From Citromicrobium bathyomarinum (GTDB lineage Bacteria; Pseudomonadota; Alphaproteobacteria; Sphingomonadales; Sphingomonadaceae): 64,000 nt of DNA. Positions 38,401 to 45,385 of this stretch are shown piece after piece. The DNA lies in contig NZ_JAINWL010000002.1 of the NCBI RefSeq assembly GCF_021021475.1, positions 558,001 to 622,000 on the forward strand, written 5' to 3'. The notes under the pieces were generated by a model that was not told where the DNA came from, made no database searches, and was given only the letters and a program-made list of their open reading frames with translations. A program made the position numbers and the translations under genes. Every line of letters starts with the position of its first letter. The first letter of the stretch is position 1.

Positions 38401-38813
38401 GCGACATAGACGCCCGCCGATCCGAAGCCGAGCAGGTCAGCGCGGCCATCTCCGTTCACATCTGCAAGCATTCGCGGATAGACGGAGTTGTTAGCCCACC
38501 CACCGGCCTCGGCGCTGGCCCCGAAGCTGTTGTAGGCGAGCAATGTCTCGCCGAACCCGCCGGCCGGATCGGCCAGCGCGACGAAGACGCCAGCAGCGCC
38601 GAAGCCGACGATGTCCGCGCGGCCATCGCCGTTCACGTCGGCCATGCGGCGCGGAAAGGTGGTGTCGTCGGTCCAGCCGCCGGCGACGGGGCTGTAACCG
38701 AATCCGCGATAGGCAGACACAGGCGGGGCGAGGCTCACCTCGCCGCTTCGGGCGAATTCGGCATCCCGCACTTCGTTACGCGCAAGCATCCGCGCATGTC
38801 CGCGATAGGTCAT
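35430..38813 (-). CDS. Secreted FG-GAP / cadherin-like / RTX calcium-binding protein
   Basis: A 1127-residue protein with no N-terminal signal peptide, as expected for type I secretion. Residues about 35-385 carry six FG-GAP/VCBS-type repeats of about 60 residues, each with a calcium-binding core like DVNGDGRADIVGFG. Residues about 385-482 form a cadherin-like domain (LAYTVTASDPDNNTL, FSIDARTGAV). Residues about 483-1040 hold two tandem modules of RTX nonapeptides (GGAGNDTLYGGAGDDILYGD type), and an 85-residue non-repetitive tail ends the protein. ATG 38813 with GAGGGG upstream is preferred to TTG 38867. Likely an adhesin or surface/extracellular matrix protein. No type I exporter genes are in the window. 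Confidence 0.9.
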   Translation of the reverse strand: MTYRGHARMLARNEVRDAEFARSGEVSLAPPVSAYRGFGYSPVAGGWTDDTTFPRRMADVNGDGRADIVGFGAAGVFVALADPAGGFGETLLAYNSFGASAEAGGWANNSVYPRMLADVNGDGRADLLGFGSAGVYVALGLAPTAEQPVRFGDVALAYNGFGAAIEAGGWTNEGIYPRTAADVNGDGRADLVGFGSAGVYVSLAREDATFAQATLAYNGFGASDVAGGWASSERYPREMADVNGDGRADIVGFGANGVFVALAQESGGFGPTILGLASFGFAPEGGGWTSSDTYPRRLADMNGDGYADIVGFGGLGAYVALGNGDGTFADPTLALRSFGASDAGGGWFSNDRFYRTLADVNGDGQADIVGFGGDFTYVSLSGNRAPTITSSDAVTLLEGSVLAYTVTASDPDNNTLFFSLSGEDAEAFSIDARTGAVSFRQAADFEAPADGNGDNTYEIIVTASDGVLASSFAVTLYVTNLNEITGTSEFESLYGTEAGDLIRALGGGDFIYGGSGDDFLEGGAGNDTLYGGAGDDILYGDAAGFDDGGNDVLFDDGGGNDRLYGQDGNDYIGVSRSSQTANVLLLDGGAGNDSIVFSSTRYVDTVTILGGSGDDEIIVNAVSQSTVDAGSGDDFVVINPSGGVQTITLGTGNDIIWLERRDPVASPDATIIITDMTASEDRLALEEYLPEYLIGWDPATNPFASGHLQLVDVNGTATLQIDRDGASQSAYSPQSVVSFTGRTAATMTARELGYPINGDAPVGETFTGTSAREILSGSNGADTLSGLAGDDTIWGRADDDLIEGGEGADQLNGGLGNDTLYGNNFNDAGPDISDDILDDIGGGNDRLFGQRGNDTLFVSRLTQASSVLLLDGGQGEDRIFFNSVRYIDDVTVVGGTGADQIYVGGVRLGLIDAGEGDDSVNISIFGGSQSVTLGAGSDAITVQSLLNTIAYSLGSEVVVTDFTAGEDRLSLTGFLNSASQNLPAGSNPFATGHLQLVAEGEDTLIQYDRDGASGENYAFATIFRLVGVSPDSLSATELGYAPDGSGSAAVVSQEAAYEYRFDDGWSGHAYNDAVRALAQFDRPTGAGGPHMQNFPAAFAQPAVDGSGDWPMLQVTLPDAGLEHLQMY
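35684..37368 (-). repeat. Tandem duplicated RTX module inside the large secreted protein
   Basis: Two consecutive modules of about 280 residues (approximately 36530-37368 and 35684-36529). Each runs: RTX nonapeptides, a linker with GGGNDRLYGQDGND or GGGNDRLFGQRGND, a segment VLLLDGGAGNDSI or VLLLDGGQGEDRI, then RYVDTVTILGGSGDD or RYIDDVTVVGGTGAD, a TASEDRLAL or TAGEDRLSL strand, NPFASGHLQLV or NPFATGHLQLV, and a closing ELGY. The order matches one to one, showing duplication of a whole module rather than independent RTX arrays. Confidence 0.85.
37670..38710 (-). repeat. Six FG-GAP repeats in the large secreted protein
   Basis: Six tandem units of about 180-200 bases encode the pattern GGW(T/A/F)-P/YPR-(M/L)ADVNGDGxADxxGFGxxGxYVAL. 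The DNA shows recurring blocks of near-identical sequence, but these follow from the protein repeats and the calcium-binding DxNGDG loops. The fifth unit deviates (DMNGDGY). Confidence 0.85.
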
Positions 38814-38959
38814 CCCAGAACCCCTCGCCTCGCCTCCGGAGCGCAGGATGAAGCTTCTTACAGCCAACCGCGTTCACGATCCGATAACGGTTTAACGCCT
38901 GCCGGATCATGAGAACAGGATTTTTGGCAAGTCCGGGGAGGGTGTTCCCCCGGTCGGCG

Positions 38960-40225
38960 TCAGGCCGCGAAGGCCGCGCGGCGCTTTGCCGCGACTGCCG
39001 CAACCTTCGGGTCGCGCAGGTGCGGGCCCTCTGCAATCGCCTGGCGATAGCTGGCGATGACATTGTCGAGGATCGCCGACCAGTGATAGCGCTCGCTGAA
39101 CGCGATCCCCGCATCGGCGAGGGTTTTCCGGTAGGCGGGGGCGTCCGTCAGCCGCTCGATCGCATCGGCATAGGCGCGGGCATCGCGCGGGGGCACGATC
39201 AGTCCGTTCTTGCCATCCTCGATCAACGCCCGAGCTGCCGGAGCATCCGCGCTGACCACCGCCAGGCCGGACGCCATTGCTTCCAGATTGACGTTGCCGA
39301 ACGCTTCGGTGATGCTCGGATTGACGAGGATGTCCGCGCTGCCGACCGCGCGTGCCAGTTCCTCACCCTCGACATGGCCGGTGAACACGGCCTCGCCGAT
39401 CCGCCCGGCGAGATCGTCGCCCGCAGGCCCGGCGCCGACGATCAGCGGGCGGACCTTGCGTCCACGCTCGCGAAGGGTCTTCACAACCTCTTCGAACACG
39501 TCGATGCCCTTTTCCTTCACCAGCCGCCCGAAGAACAGCAGCACCGCCTCGTCATCCGCATAGCCCTTGGCCCGGCGCCATTCTGGGTCGCGGCGTGAGG
39601 GATTCCACAGCTTGTGGTCGACGCCGCGGCTCCAGGTATGCACATGATCGCCAAGCTGCGTCGTCTGGCGCAGTTCCTCGACAAGGTAGGGGTTGGGGGC
39701 GAGCACGATGTCGCACCGGCCATAGAAGCGGTCGAGATAACGCTCCGCATAGCCCCGGAAGATGTCGAGCCCGTAATAGGTGAAGTAGGTCTGGAACAGT
39801 GTGTGCAGGCTGGCCACCACCGGCACTTCGATCTCGGCGGCGAAAGTCTGCATCTGGCGGCCGAGCCGGTCGGGCGCGGACAGGTGGACCACGTTGGGCG
39901 CGAAGGCGCGGATGTCTTCGCGCACGGCGGCAGGCAGGCCCAGTGCCAGGCGGTATTCCTTGCGCGTCGGGATCGCGAAGGAGGGGACCGAGACAAGATC
40001 GCCCGCAGGCGCGAAGGCAGGCTCCGCAATGGTCGGCGAATAGACCCGCACCTGCGCGCCATGCTCCAGCAGGTAGCGCACCAGCCGGTTGAGCGCCTTG
40101 TTCGCGCCATCGCGAACCATGTTGTAATTTCCCGAGAACAGCGCGACCCGCAGACCGGCGGCCTTGCCACCCGTCCGGTCTGAATCGAAGACCGCGGTCT
40201 TCGCGCTAGGCTCGGTCTGTGCGAT
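38960..40225 (-). CDS. GT4 glycosyltransferase (MgtA/SqdX-like), apparent ATC start
   Basis: Transfers a sugar from a nucleotide donor, probably to a lipid. The C-terminal GT-B half has LLFFGRLVKEKGIDVFEE, GHVEGEELARAVGSADILVN and the donor-binding EAFGNVNLEAMASG, typical of GT4. The acceptor half, with SLHTLFQTYFTYYGLDIFRG, resembles MgtA/SqdX glycolipid synthases. The first standard start, ATG 40120, would remove the first Rossmann strand LRVALFSGNYN, which is encoded just upstream in frame. The frame is open to 40312 without ATG, GTG or TTG. GAGGGA (40233-40238) stands 7 nt before ATC 40223-40225, giving (M)AQTEPSAKTAVFDSDRTGG and 421 residues. Start tentative; family clear. Confidence 0.87.
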   Translation of the reverse strand: MAQTEPSAKTAVFDSDRTGGKAAGLRVALFSGNYNMVRDGANKALNRLVRYLLEHGAQVRVYSPTIAEPAFAPAGDLVSVPSFAIPTRKEYRLALGLPAAVREDIRAFAPNVVHLSAPDRLGRQMQTFAAEIEVPVVASLHTLFQTYFTYYGLDIFRGYAERYLDRFYGRCDIVLAPNPYLVEELRQTTQLGDHVHTWSRGVDHKLWNPSRRDPEWRRAKGYADDEAVLLFFGRLVKEKGIDVFEEVVKTLRERGRKVRPLIVGAGPAGDDLAGRIGEAVFTGHVEGEELARAVGSADILVNPSITEAFGNVNLEAMASGLAVVSADAPAARALIEDGKNGLIVPPRDARAYADAIERLTDAPAYRKTLADAGIAFSERYHWSAILDNVIASYRQAIAEGPHLRDPKVAAVAAKRRAAFAA

Positions 40226-40312
40226 CGGTTGTTCCCTCGTCCCGCAATCTTCCTGGCGGACCCTACGCGCCCTGAAAAGGCCGCGCGGCGGTGCGCCTGT
40301 TTGGCTGCGCGG

Positions 40313-41899
40313 TTAGCACGGGGTGATGCGCGTGACGATAGTGATTGCGTCGGGCGTAGCCGAGCGCTCTTCGGACAGCGCAAATCCGCGGATCGGCGCC
40401 AGATCCTGCGGATGATAGCTGTCGGCACTGGCTACGTGGCGCTTGGATGCACGCGGCGCACGCAGCAGGCGGTCGGTGGTGCGCAGGCCCTCTATCCGGT
40501 CGGTGATCTCGACGCTGCCGTCGCGATGCGTGATCTTGCGGTTCAGGACCGGCTCCGATTGCCCGCCGCGCTTGAAGATCAGCACACGCTTGAGGATCGG
40601 GATCAGGCGCTTGCCGAGCACGAATGCGAGACAGCGCAGCACGATATGCTGGAACGGGTTGGACAGCTTCTCGCGGTGGGAGAACATCCGCCCCGCAACC
40701 GCGATACCGCCATCGACCGGCTCGATCGACCAGTCCGCGCTCCACCAGTGCGACACATATTGCGTCTCATCGCGCCCCACGATCCAGCCGAAATCGCTCG
40801 CCTCGCCGGAGGGGCCGCTGATGGTGAGGATGCCGCCCTTGCGCGGCGAGACGATCAGGCCGTCGGCCAGATAGTGGCCCGATCCGTCGAACATGCGCGG
40901 CGCGGGCGCGGCGGCATCGAAAGCCAGCGCCGCCCGGCCTTCCAGCAGGGCGAGCGCGCGCATCACCGAGTGGCCGATATAGTGGCAGATATAGCGGTCG
41001 TCGGTCGCGGCGTAGGTGTGATCCTCCCTGTCGGCGCTGGCGAACGCCCACTGCGCGACCCGCGCCGCGTCCGCACGCTCAGGCTCTGTGCCCTCGATTG
41101 CGGAACGGATGATGCCGTAGGGCACGAGGTAATCGGTGTTGCGGCTGTTGTGCTGGCCGACCCCGTTGGGCGCGGCAGCGGGGAACGCGGCCATGAAGCC
41201 GAGCGCGCGGGCGATGGCGTCGCGGTAGTCCGCATCGCCGGTCGCATCGTAAAGGTCCCACAGGCAATCGATGGTGACCGCGAGATAGCCCAGGTCCGGC
41301 CCGTCATATTCCCAGAACCAGCCTTCCGCGTGCTGCAAATCCAGCGTGCGGGCCTTTACCTGCGCGAAGGCTGCAGGATCGGCATCCTGCGGCAGCAGCT
41401 TGTCGATCCATGCAAGCGCGGCGAGCCCGGCGACCTGCTGGTTGCCCGCCTGCGCTTCGAACCGGGTGCGCAGCTGGCGCGCGGCGATCCGCAGACCGTC
41501 ACGCAGGTCTTCCACGGCGACCACGCCCTGATCCGCCAGCTTGGCAACCGCGAGCGTGGCGAAGGCGAGCGGGGGGTAGCCCTGCTCCCACGGGTAATAT
41601 TCCTCGAACGCATAATGCTTTTGCGCGCGCGCGTTCCAGAACCGGGCGCTGGCGGCGGCGATGGCCTCCAGCGCCTCTCGCTGGTCGTGCCACTGCGGCA
41701 GGCGCGCGGCCTCGTGCAGCGCGTAGCCGGCCTGCTGGAGGATGATCGAGGGGAAGTCGCGGATCTTGTAGTGCCACCAGTTGCGGTCTGCACAGCCGAA
41801 CAGCGGGGAAGTGGGGTCGCGGCACACCTGCGTCAGGATGCGCGGCATCCAGCGCTGCGCCACGCGAAGCAGTGGGGCATGCAGATCGGGCGCGCTCAT
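40313..41899 (-). CDS. Putative alpha/alpha-toroid protein of unknown function
   Basis: A 528-residue soluble-looking protein without a signal peptide. The N-terminal two thirds consist of repeated helix pairs with aromatic-rich turns (WWHYKIRDFPSIILQQAGYA, YYPWEQGYPPLAFATLA, EGWFWEYDGPDLGYLAVTID), resembling six-hairpin glycosidase or heparinase-type toroids. The last third looks beta-rich (GGIAVAGRMFSHRE, ITHRDGSVEITDRIEGL), the arrangement of heparinase-like lyases. I could not assign catalytic residues with confidence, so the activity is unproven. The ATG at 41899 overlaps the stop of the F420H2-dehydrogenase-like gene (ATGA) and a GT4 gene follows, so a role in glycan or glycolipid metabolism is inferred. 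Confidence 0.75.
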   Translation of the reverse strand: MSAPDLHAPLLRVAQRWMPRILTQVCRDPTSPLFGCADRNWWHYKIRDFPSIILQQAGYALHEAARLPQWHDQREALEAIAAASARFWNARAQKHYAFEEYYPWEQGYPPLAFATLAVAKLADQGVVAVEDLRDGLRIAARQLRTRFEAQAGNQQVAGLAALAWIDKLLPQDADPAAFAQVKARTLDLQHAEGWFWEYDGPDLGYLAVTIDCLWDLYDATGDADYRDAIARALGFMAAFPAAAPNGVGQHNSRNTDYLVPYGIIRSAIEGTEPERADAARVAQWAFASADREDHTYAATDDRYICHYIGHSVMRALALLEGRAALAFDAAAPAPRMFDGSGHYLADGLIVSPRKGGILTISGPSGEASDFGWIVGRDETQYVSHWWSADWSIEPVDGGIAVAGRMFSHREKLSNPFQHIVLRCLAFVLGKRLIPILKRVLIFKRGGQSEPVLNRKITHRDGSVEITDRIEGLRTTDRLLRAPRASKRHVASADSYHPQDLAPIRGFALSEERSATPDAITIVTRITPC

Positions 41900-43362
41900 T
41901 CCTCGTCCACGATCATGCGGAAATCGGCCAGCCCCTTGCGCTTGGTCGGCTTGCTCGCCTTCTTCCAGCTGAGCCGCAGCTTGTTGAACACCGGGCCGAT
42001 CACGCTCTCGGGGATCTGCCGCAGCACGAAGCGGGCAGGGGCGGTGCTGCCGACCACGAACAGGGTGGAAATGACCAGTTCGGCAATCTTGCGCGATGGC
42101 GGGATTGTCGCTGGCTCCATGCCGTAATCGGGCGCAGCCAGCCCGATCTTGCGTCGCCACTGGTTACGGATGAAGCCGCCACGTTTCTTGAAGTCGATCA
42201 TGTGGCCGTGCATTTCGGTCGCCTTGAGATCGTCCTCGCGCTCCAGCACCAGCGCGCCTGCGGCGATCATCTCCTCGACCAGCGCCTCCATCTTATCACT
42301 GCGCGTGACGACCACCGAGTGCCCGCCGCCCTGCGCCTCGAACGCGGGGCTCCACGCATCGCCGACCGACAGGTCGCAGAACTCGTTGGCGAAATCCATG
42401 CTCTGCAGGCTGGCGCGGGTGACGAAGAAGGGGATCAGGAAGTTGTAATAGACCTTCTTGGATCGCAGTACCTTGCCGCTCTGCGTCTTGATCTCGAGAT
42501 AGCCCGGCCACTCGCCCGCGCGCCATTCCAAGCTGGTGACGGGATCGTCCTTCGCCACGCCATGTGCGCGTACGAAGCTGTCGATCGCGGCGGGGTAGAG
42601 CGCGGTGCCGGTATAGGGGCCGAGGACGTAGTCGATCTGCTGCGCCTGCTTGTGCCCCGAATGCTGCAGCCGCCGCAGTGCCGCCGCCTGTTCGGGGACC
42701 AGCGTGATCGCATAGCGCTTGCCCGGCTCCAGCCGTGAGAGGATGTCGAGCATCGCGACCGGGATGTAGACCGATTGCGCCGCGTCGAGGATCTCCTCCG
42801 CCGTGGTCGCAATCACCGGGCTCGCTTCGAGCGGGGCGGGCACGCCCTGCCGCGCGACGATTGCCGCGTCGATCCGGCCCGACTGCAGCAGGTGGAGCAG
42901 CACCGCCGTGGTCACGCCGCCAGATGCACCGCGTGCGCGCACCGACGGGTCGCCCGCATAGCCGGTTCGGGTCGCGACGATGTGCCCGACCAGCCAGGAG
43001 TCCGGCATCCGGCCGTAATGGTCTAGGTAGAGCTGCGGGTAGTCGATGCCCTTGCCCGGGCATGCGTCCCACGCGAGTTCGGGCAGCGCGGTGCCGGGCG
43101 CGAAGGCAGGCTTGGGCCCGGTCGCGGTGCGCTCCATCGCCGAGCGCCCGCTGGCATCCAGCGCCACGCAGGCTCCGCAGCCGACGCAGATGGCGCGCCG
43201 CACGACCTTGTCGCGCAGGCGCTGGGCGACCTCGGCGATCGGTGGCGTCGGGCTTTGTGATGGCGCTGGGAGAGAAATCGTGACTACCTTTGTCCGGTTG
43301 AGCCAAACTGTGCGAGCCCATAGAGGGGGAGCGCCGATCACGGCAACATTTCTTCTGGCCAT
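41896..43362 (-). CDS. Coenzyme F420 hydrogenase/dehydrogenase beta-subunit-like protein
   Basis: About 488 residues. An N-terminal cysteine motif AICVGCGACVALD suggests part of an iron-sulfur cluster, and the FrhB-type region GYAGDPSVRARGASGGVTTAVLLHLL follows, with the C-terminal domain containing CDLSVGDAWSP. Proteins of this type in non-methanogens use flavin-like cofactors and occur in polysaccharide clusters; F420 itself need not be involved. The start is unclear: ATG 43362 is given; ATG 43410 would leave only 18 bases to the divergent GT2 gene; the conserved part begins near 43278, where AAAGG stands 8 bases before an ATT codon. Overlaps the toroid gene start (ATGA). Confidence 0.85.
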   Translation of the reverse strand: MARRNVAVIGAPPLWARTVWLNRTKVVTISLPAPSQSPTPPIAEVAQRLRDKVVRRAICVGCGACVALDASGRSAMERTATGPKPAFAPGTALPELAWDACPGKGIDYPQLYLDHYGRMPDSWLVGHIVATRTGYAGDPSVRARGASGGVTTAVLLHLLQSGRIDAAIVARQGVPAPLEASPVIATTAEEILDAAQSVYIPVAMLDILSRLEPGKRYAITLVPEQAAALRRLQHSGHKQAQQIDYVLGPYTGTALYPAAIDSFVRAHGVAKDDPVTSLEWRAGEWPGYLEIKTQSGKVLRSKKVYYNFLIPFFVTRASLQSMDFANEFCDLSVGDAWSPAFEAQGGGHSVVVTRSDKMEALVEEMIAAGALVLEREDDLKATEMHGHMIDFKKRGGFIRNQWRRKIGLAAPDYGMEPATIPPSRKIAELVISTLFVVGSTAPARFVLRQIPESVIGPVFNKLRLSWKKASKPTKRKGLADFRMIVDEE

Positions 43363-43366
43363 CAAC

Positions 43367-43408
43367 GGGTCTAGGGGCTTTAGCGCCCCGCACACTCCCG
43401 TGAGACCC
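43367..43408 (+). other. Stem-loop in the GT2 leader
   Basis: A nested inverted repeat: outer arms GGGTCT (43367-43372) and AGACCC (43403-43408), inner arms GGGGC (43374-43378) and GCCCC (43385-43389). It ends 20 bases before the GT2 start codon, in the gap between two divergent operons, where it could be an RNA leader structure or an operator. Confidence 0.4.
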
Positions 43409-43428
43409 ATCGATCAAAGAGCCCGCCT

Positions 43429-44418
43429 GTGAAGCTGATCATTCAAATCCCCTGCTACAACGAGGAAGAGACGCTTGGCGAGGCGCTGAGCGATCTGCCG
43501 CGCGAAGTGCCCGGCATCGACGTGGTCGAATGGCTGATCATCAATGATGGCAGCACCGACCGGACGGTGGAGGTCGCCAAGGCGCATGGGGTCGATCATA
43601 TCGTCGATCTGCCGGTGAACATGGGGCTGGCGCACGGCTTCATGGCCGGTGTCCAGCGCGGCCTTGCCGAAGGCGCGGACATCATCATCAACACCGATGC
43701 GGACAACCAGTACGACGCGTCCGACATCCCGCAACTGGTCGAGCCGATCCTGAAAGGGCAGGCGCAATACGTGATCGGCGCGAGGCCGATCCCCGATATC
43801 GAGCATTTCAGCAGCACCAAGCGGTTCCTGCAGAAGCTGGGCAGCCGCGTGGTCCAGATCGTATCGGGGACGGACATTGCCGACGCGCCGAGCGGTTTCC
43901 GCGCACTGAGCCGAGAGGTCGCACTGCGGATCAACGTGTTCGACAGCTATACCTACACGCTGGAATCGATCATCCAGGCGGGGCTCAGCGATTTTCGCAT
44001 CGTCTCCGTACCGGTCGGCGTGAATGGAGAGACGCGTCCTTCGCGGCTGGTCCGCTCGATCCGCGACTATGTGCGCCGCTCGATGATGTCGATCCTGCGG
44101 TCCTTCTTCGTCTACAAGCCGGGCAAGACGTTCTTCCTGCTCAGCCTGCTGCCCGCTTTGCTTGGGACGGGTCTGATGATCCGCTGGCTGGTGCTGTTCT
44201 ACATGGGGACCGAGCGCGCGCATGTGCCCAGCCTGGTCGTCGCGGCGGTGATGCTGATCGCGGCGCTGATTTTCTGGGTGGCGGGCCTGCTGGGCGAGCT
44301 GTTCGCGATCAATCGTCGGCTGCTGCAGGACCTGCAATATATGAAGCGCAAGGAACTGGCGGACGCGCACCTGCGGCTGCGCGATCGGGAGCCGCCCGCC
44401 CCGCCGCCCGCGGGGTGA
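43429..44418 (+). CDS. GT2 family glycosyltransferase, membrane-anchored (DPM-like)
   Basis: A 329-residue GT-A enzyme. It begins IIQIPCYNEEETLGEALSDL, then NDGSTDRTVE (donor-binding DGS) and INTDADNQYDASDIP, the DxD/DADxQ signature of polyprenyl-phosphate mannosyl- or glucosyltransferases; DAPSGFRALSREV follows. Two C-terminal membrane helices (about residues 235-258 and 270-295) anchor it. The likely reaction is transfer of a hexose to a polyprenyl phosphate carrier. The GTG start at 43429 has AAAGAG about 8 bases upstream. First gene of a plus-strand trio with a flippase-like and a GT-C-like protein. Confidence 0.92.
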   Translation: MKLIIQIPCYNEEETLGEALSDLPREVPGIDVVEWLIINDGSTDRTVEVAKAHGVDHIVDLPVNMGLAHGFMAGVQRGLAEGADIIINTDADNQYDASDIPQLVEPILKGQAQYVIGARPIPDIEHFSSTKRFLQKLGSRVVQIVSGTDIADAPSGFRALSREVALRINVFDSYTYTLESIIQAGLSDFRIVSVPVGVNGETRPSRLVRSIRDYVRRSMMSILRSFFVYKPGKTFFLLSLLPALLGTGLMIRWLVLFYMGTERAHVPSLVVAAVMLIAALIFWVAGLLGELFAINRRLLQDLQYMKRKELADAHLRLRDREPPAPPPAG

Positions 44419-44446
44419 GTACCCCTCCGATGAGGGAGACGGCACA

Positions 44447-45385
44447 GTGAAGAAGGCGATCGGGGCACTGGTCAGCCTGATCCTGCTCGCGCTGATCTGG
44501 TGGCAGGTCGATCTGTCGTCGATCCGCGCGGCGCTGGCCGCTGCGGATGGCTGGTGGCTTGCCGCGGGCCTCGCGACGATCGTGCCGCTGACGCTGGTCA
44601 CCGCGCTGCGTTTCGGCATGCTGACCCAGACGCCGATCGGCCTGTGGCCTGCCACCCGGCTGATCCTGGGCGCATCCTCGCTCAACCTCGTGCTGCCCTC
44701 GAAGCTGGGCGATCTGGCCAAGGCGGTCGCGCTGACCGGTCGCCACGGGTTCGACCCAAAGCTTGCGGTGGGCGTGGTGGTAATGGAGCGATCGCTCGAC
44801 ATGGCGGCGCTGCTGTTCTGGGGCGTGCTTGCACTGCTGTGGGTCGGTTGGGGCAATCTGTGGCTGATGCTCGCTGCGGCGGGCACCGGCGCAGTGCTGG
44901 TGCTGCTGATGGTCCTGCTTTCGCCCTTGCGGTTCGCGAGCCGGCTCCTCGCGCTCGCCGGGCGGATCGCGCCGGGTCGGATCGGGCGCTGGTTGTCGGG
45001 CTTTGGCGAGACCTGGCAGCAGGCGGTCGGCTGGTTCTGGAGCGACCGCAGGCGCGTGGCCAAGGTCGCCGGGGTCAGCCTGCTGATCTGGGGCGGGCAT
45101 CTCGCGCAGTTCTGGCTTTTCGCGCAAGGATTGGGCCGAGTGCCGTTCCTCGACAACATGGCCTTTGCCACGCTTGCGATCCTTGCCGGCCTGCTGCCTT
45201 TCACCATGGCGGGGGTGGGCACGCGCGATGCGGCGATCGTGCTGCTGTACGCGCCCTATCTCTCGGCAGGGTCCGCCGCCGTGCTCGGCGTGCTGGCGAC
45301 CTTGCGCTATCTCGTGCCCGCAATCGCGGGCCTGCCCTTCATGGGCGACTATCTGGTCCAGGTCCGCAAGGAGCGCGCCGCATGA
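44447..45385 (+). CDS. Lysylphosphatidylglycerol synthase TM / UPF0104 flippase-like protein
   Basis: A 312-residue integral membrane protein with about eight helices, of the family that forms the flippase half of MprF and also stands alone next to glycosyltransferases. Segments typical of the family are LGASSLNLVLPSKLGDLAKA near residue 76 and LAGLLPFTMAGVGTRDAAIV near 245. No synthetase domain is attached. GTG 44447 follows GAGGGAGA. The stop overlaps the next start (ATGA). Together with the preceding GT2 it suggests moving a lipid-linked sugar across the inner membrane. Confidence 0.88.
   Translation: MKKAIGALVSLILLALIWWQVDLSSIRAALAAADGWWLAAGLATIVPLTLVTALRFGMLTQTPIGLWPATRLILGASSLNLVLPSKLGDLAKAVALTGRHGFDPKLAVGVVVMERSLDMAALLFWGVLALLWVGWGNLWLMLAAAGTGAVLVLLMVLLSPLRFASRLLALAGRIAPGRIGRWLSGFGETWQQAVGWFWSDRRRVAKVAGVSLLIWGGHLAQFWLFAQGLGRVPFLDNMAFATLAILAGLLPFTMAGVGTRDAAIVLLYAPYLSAGSAAVLGVLATLRYLVPAIAGLPFMGDYLVQVRKERAA

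Noticed and set aside
37670-38710. Repeated DNA blocks resembling a tandem repeat or recombination array
   Set aside because: They are fully explained by the six FG-GAP protein repeats.
38933-38953. CCGGGG/CCCCGG stem downstream of the GT4 gene as a terminator
   Set aside because: Only 6 bp with no U-tract in the direction of transcription; too weak to list as a feature.
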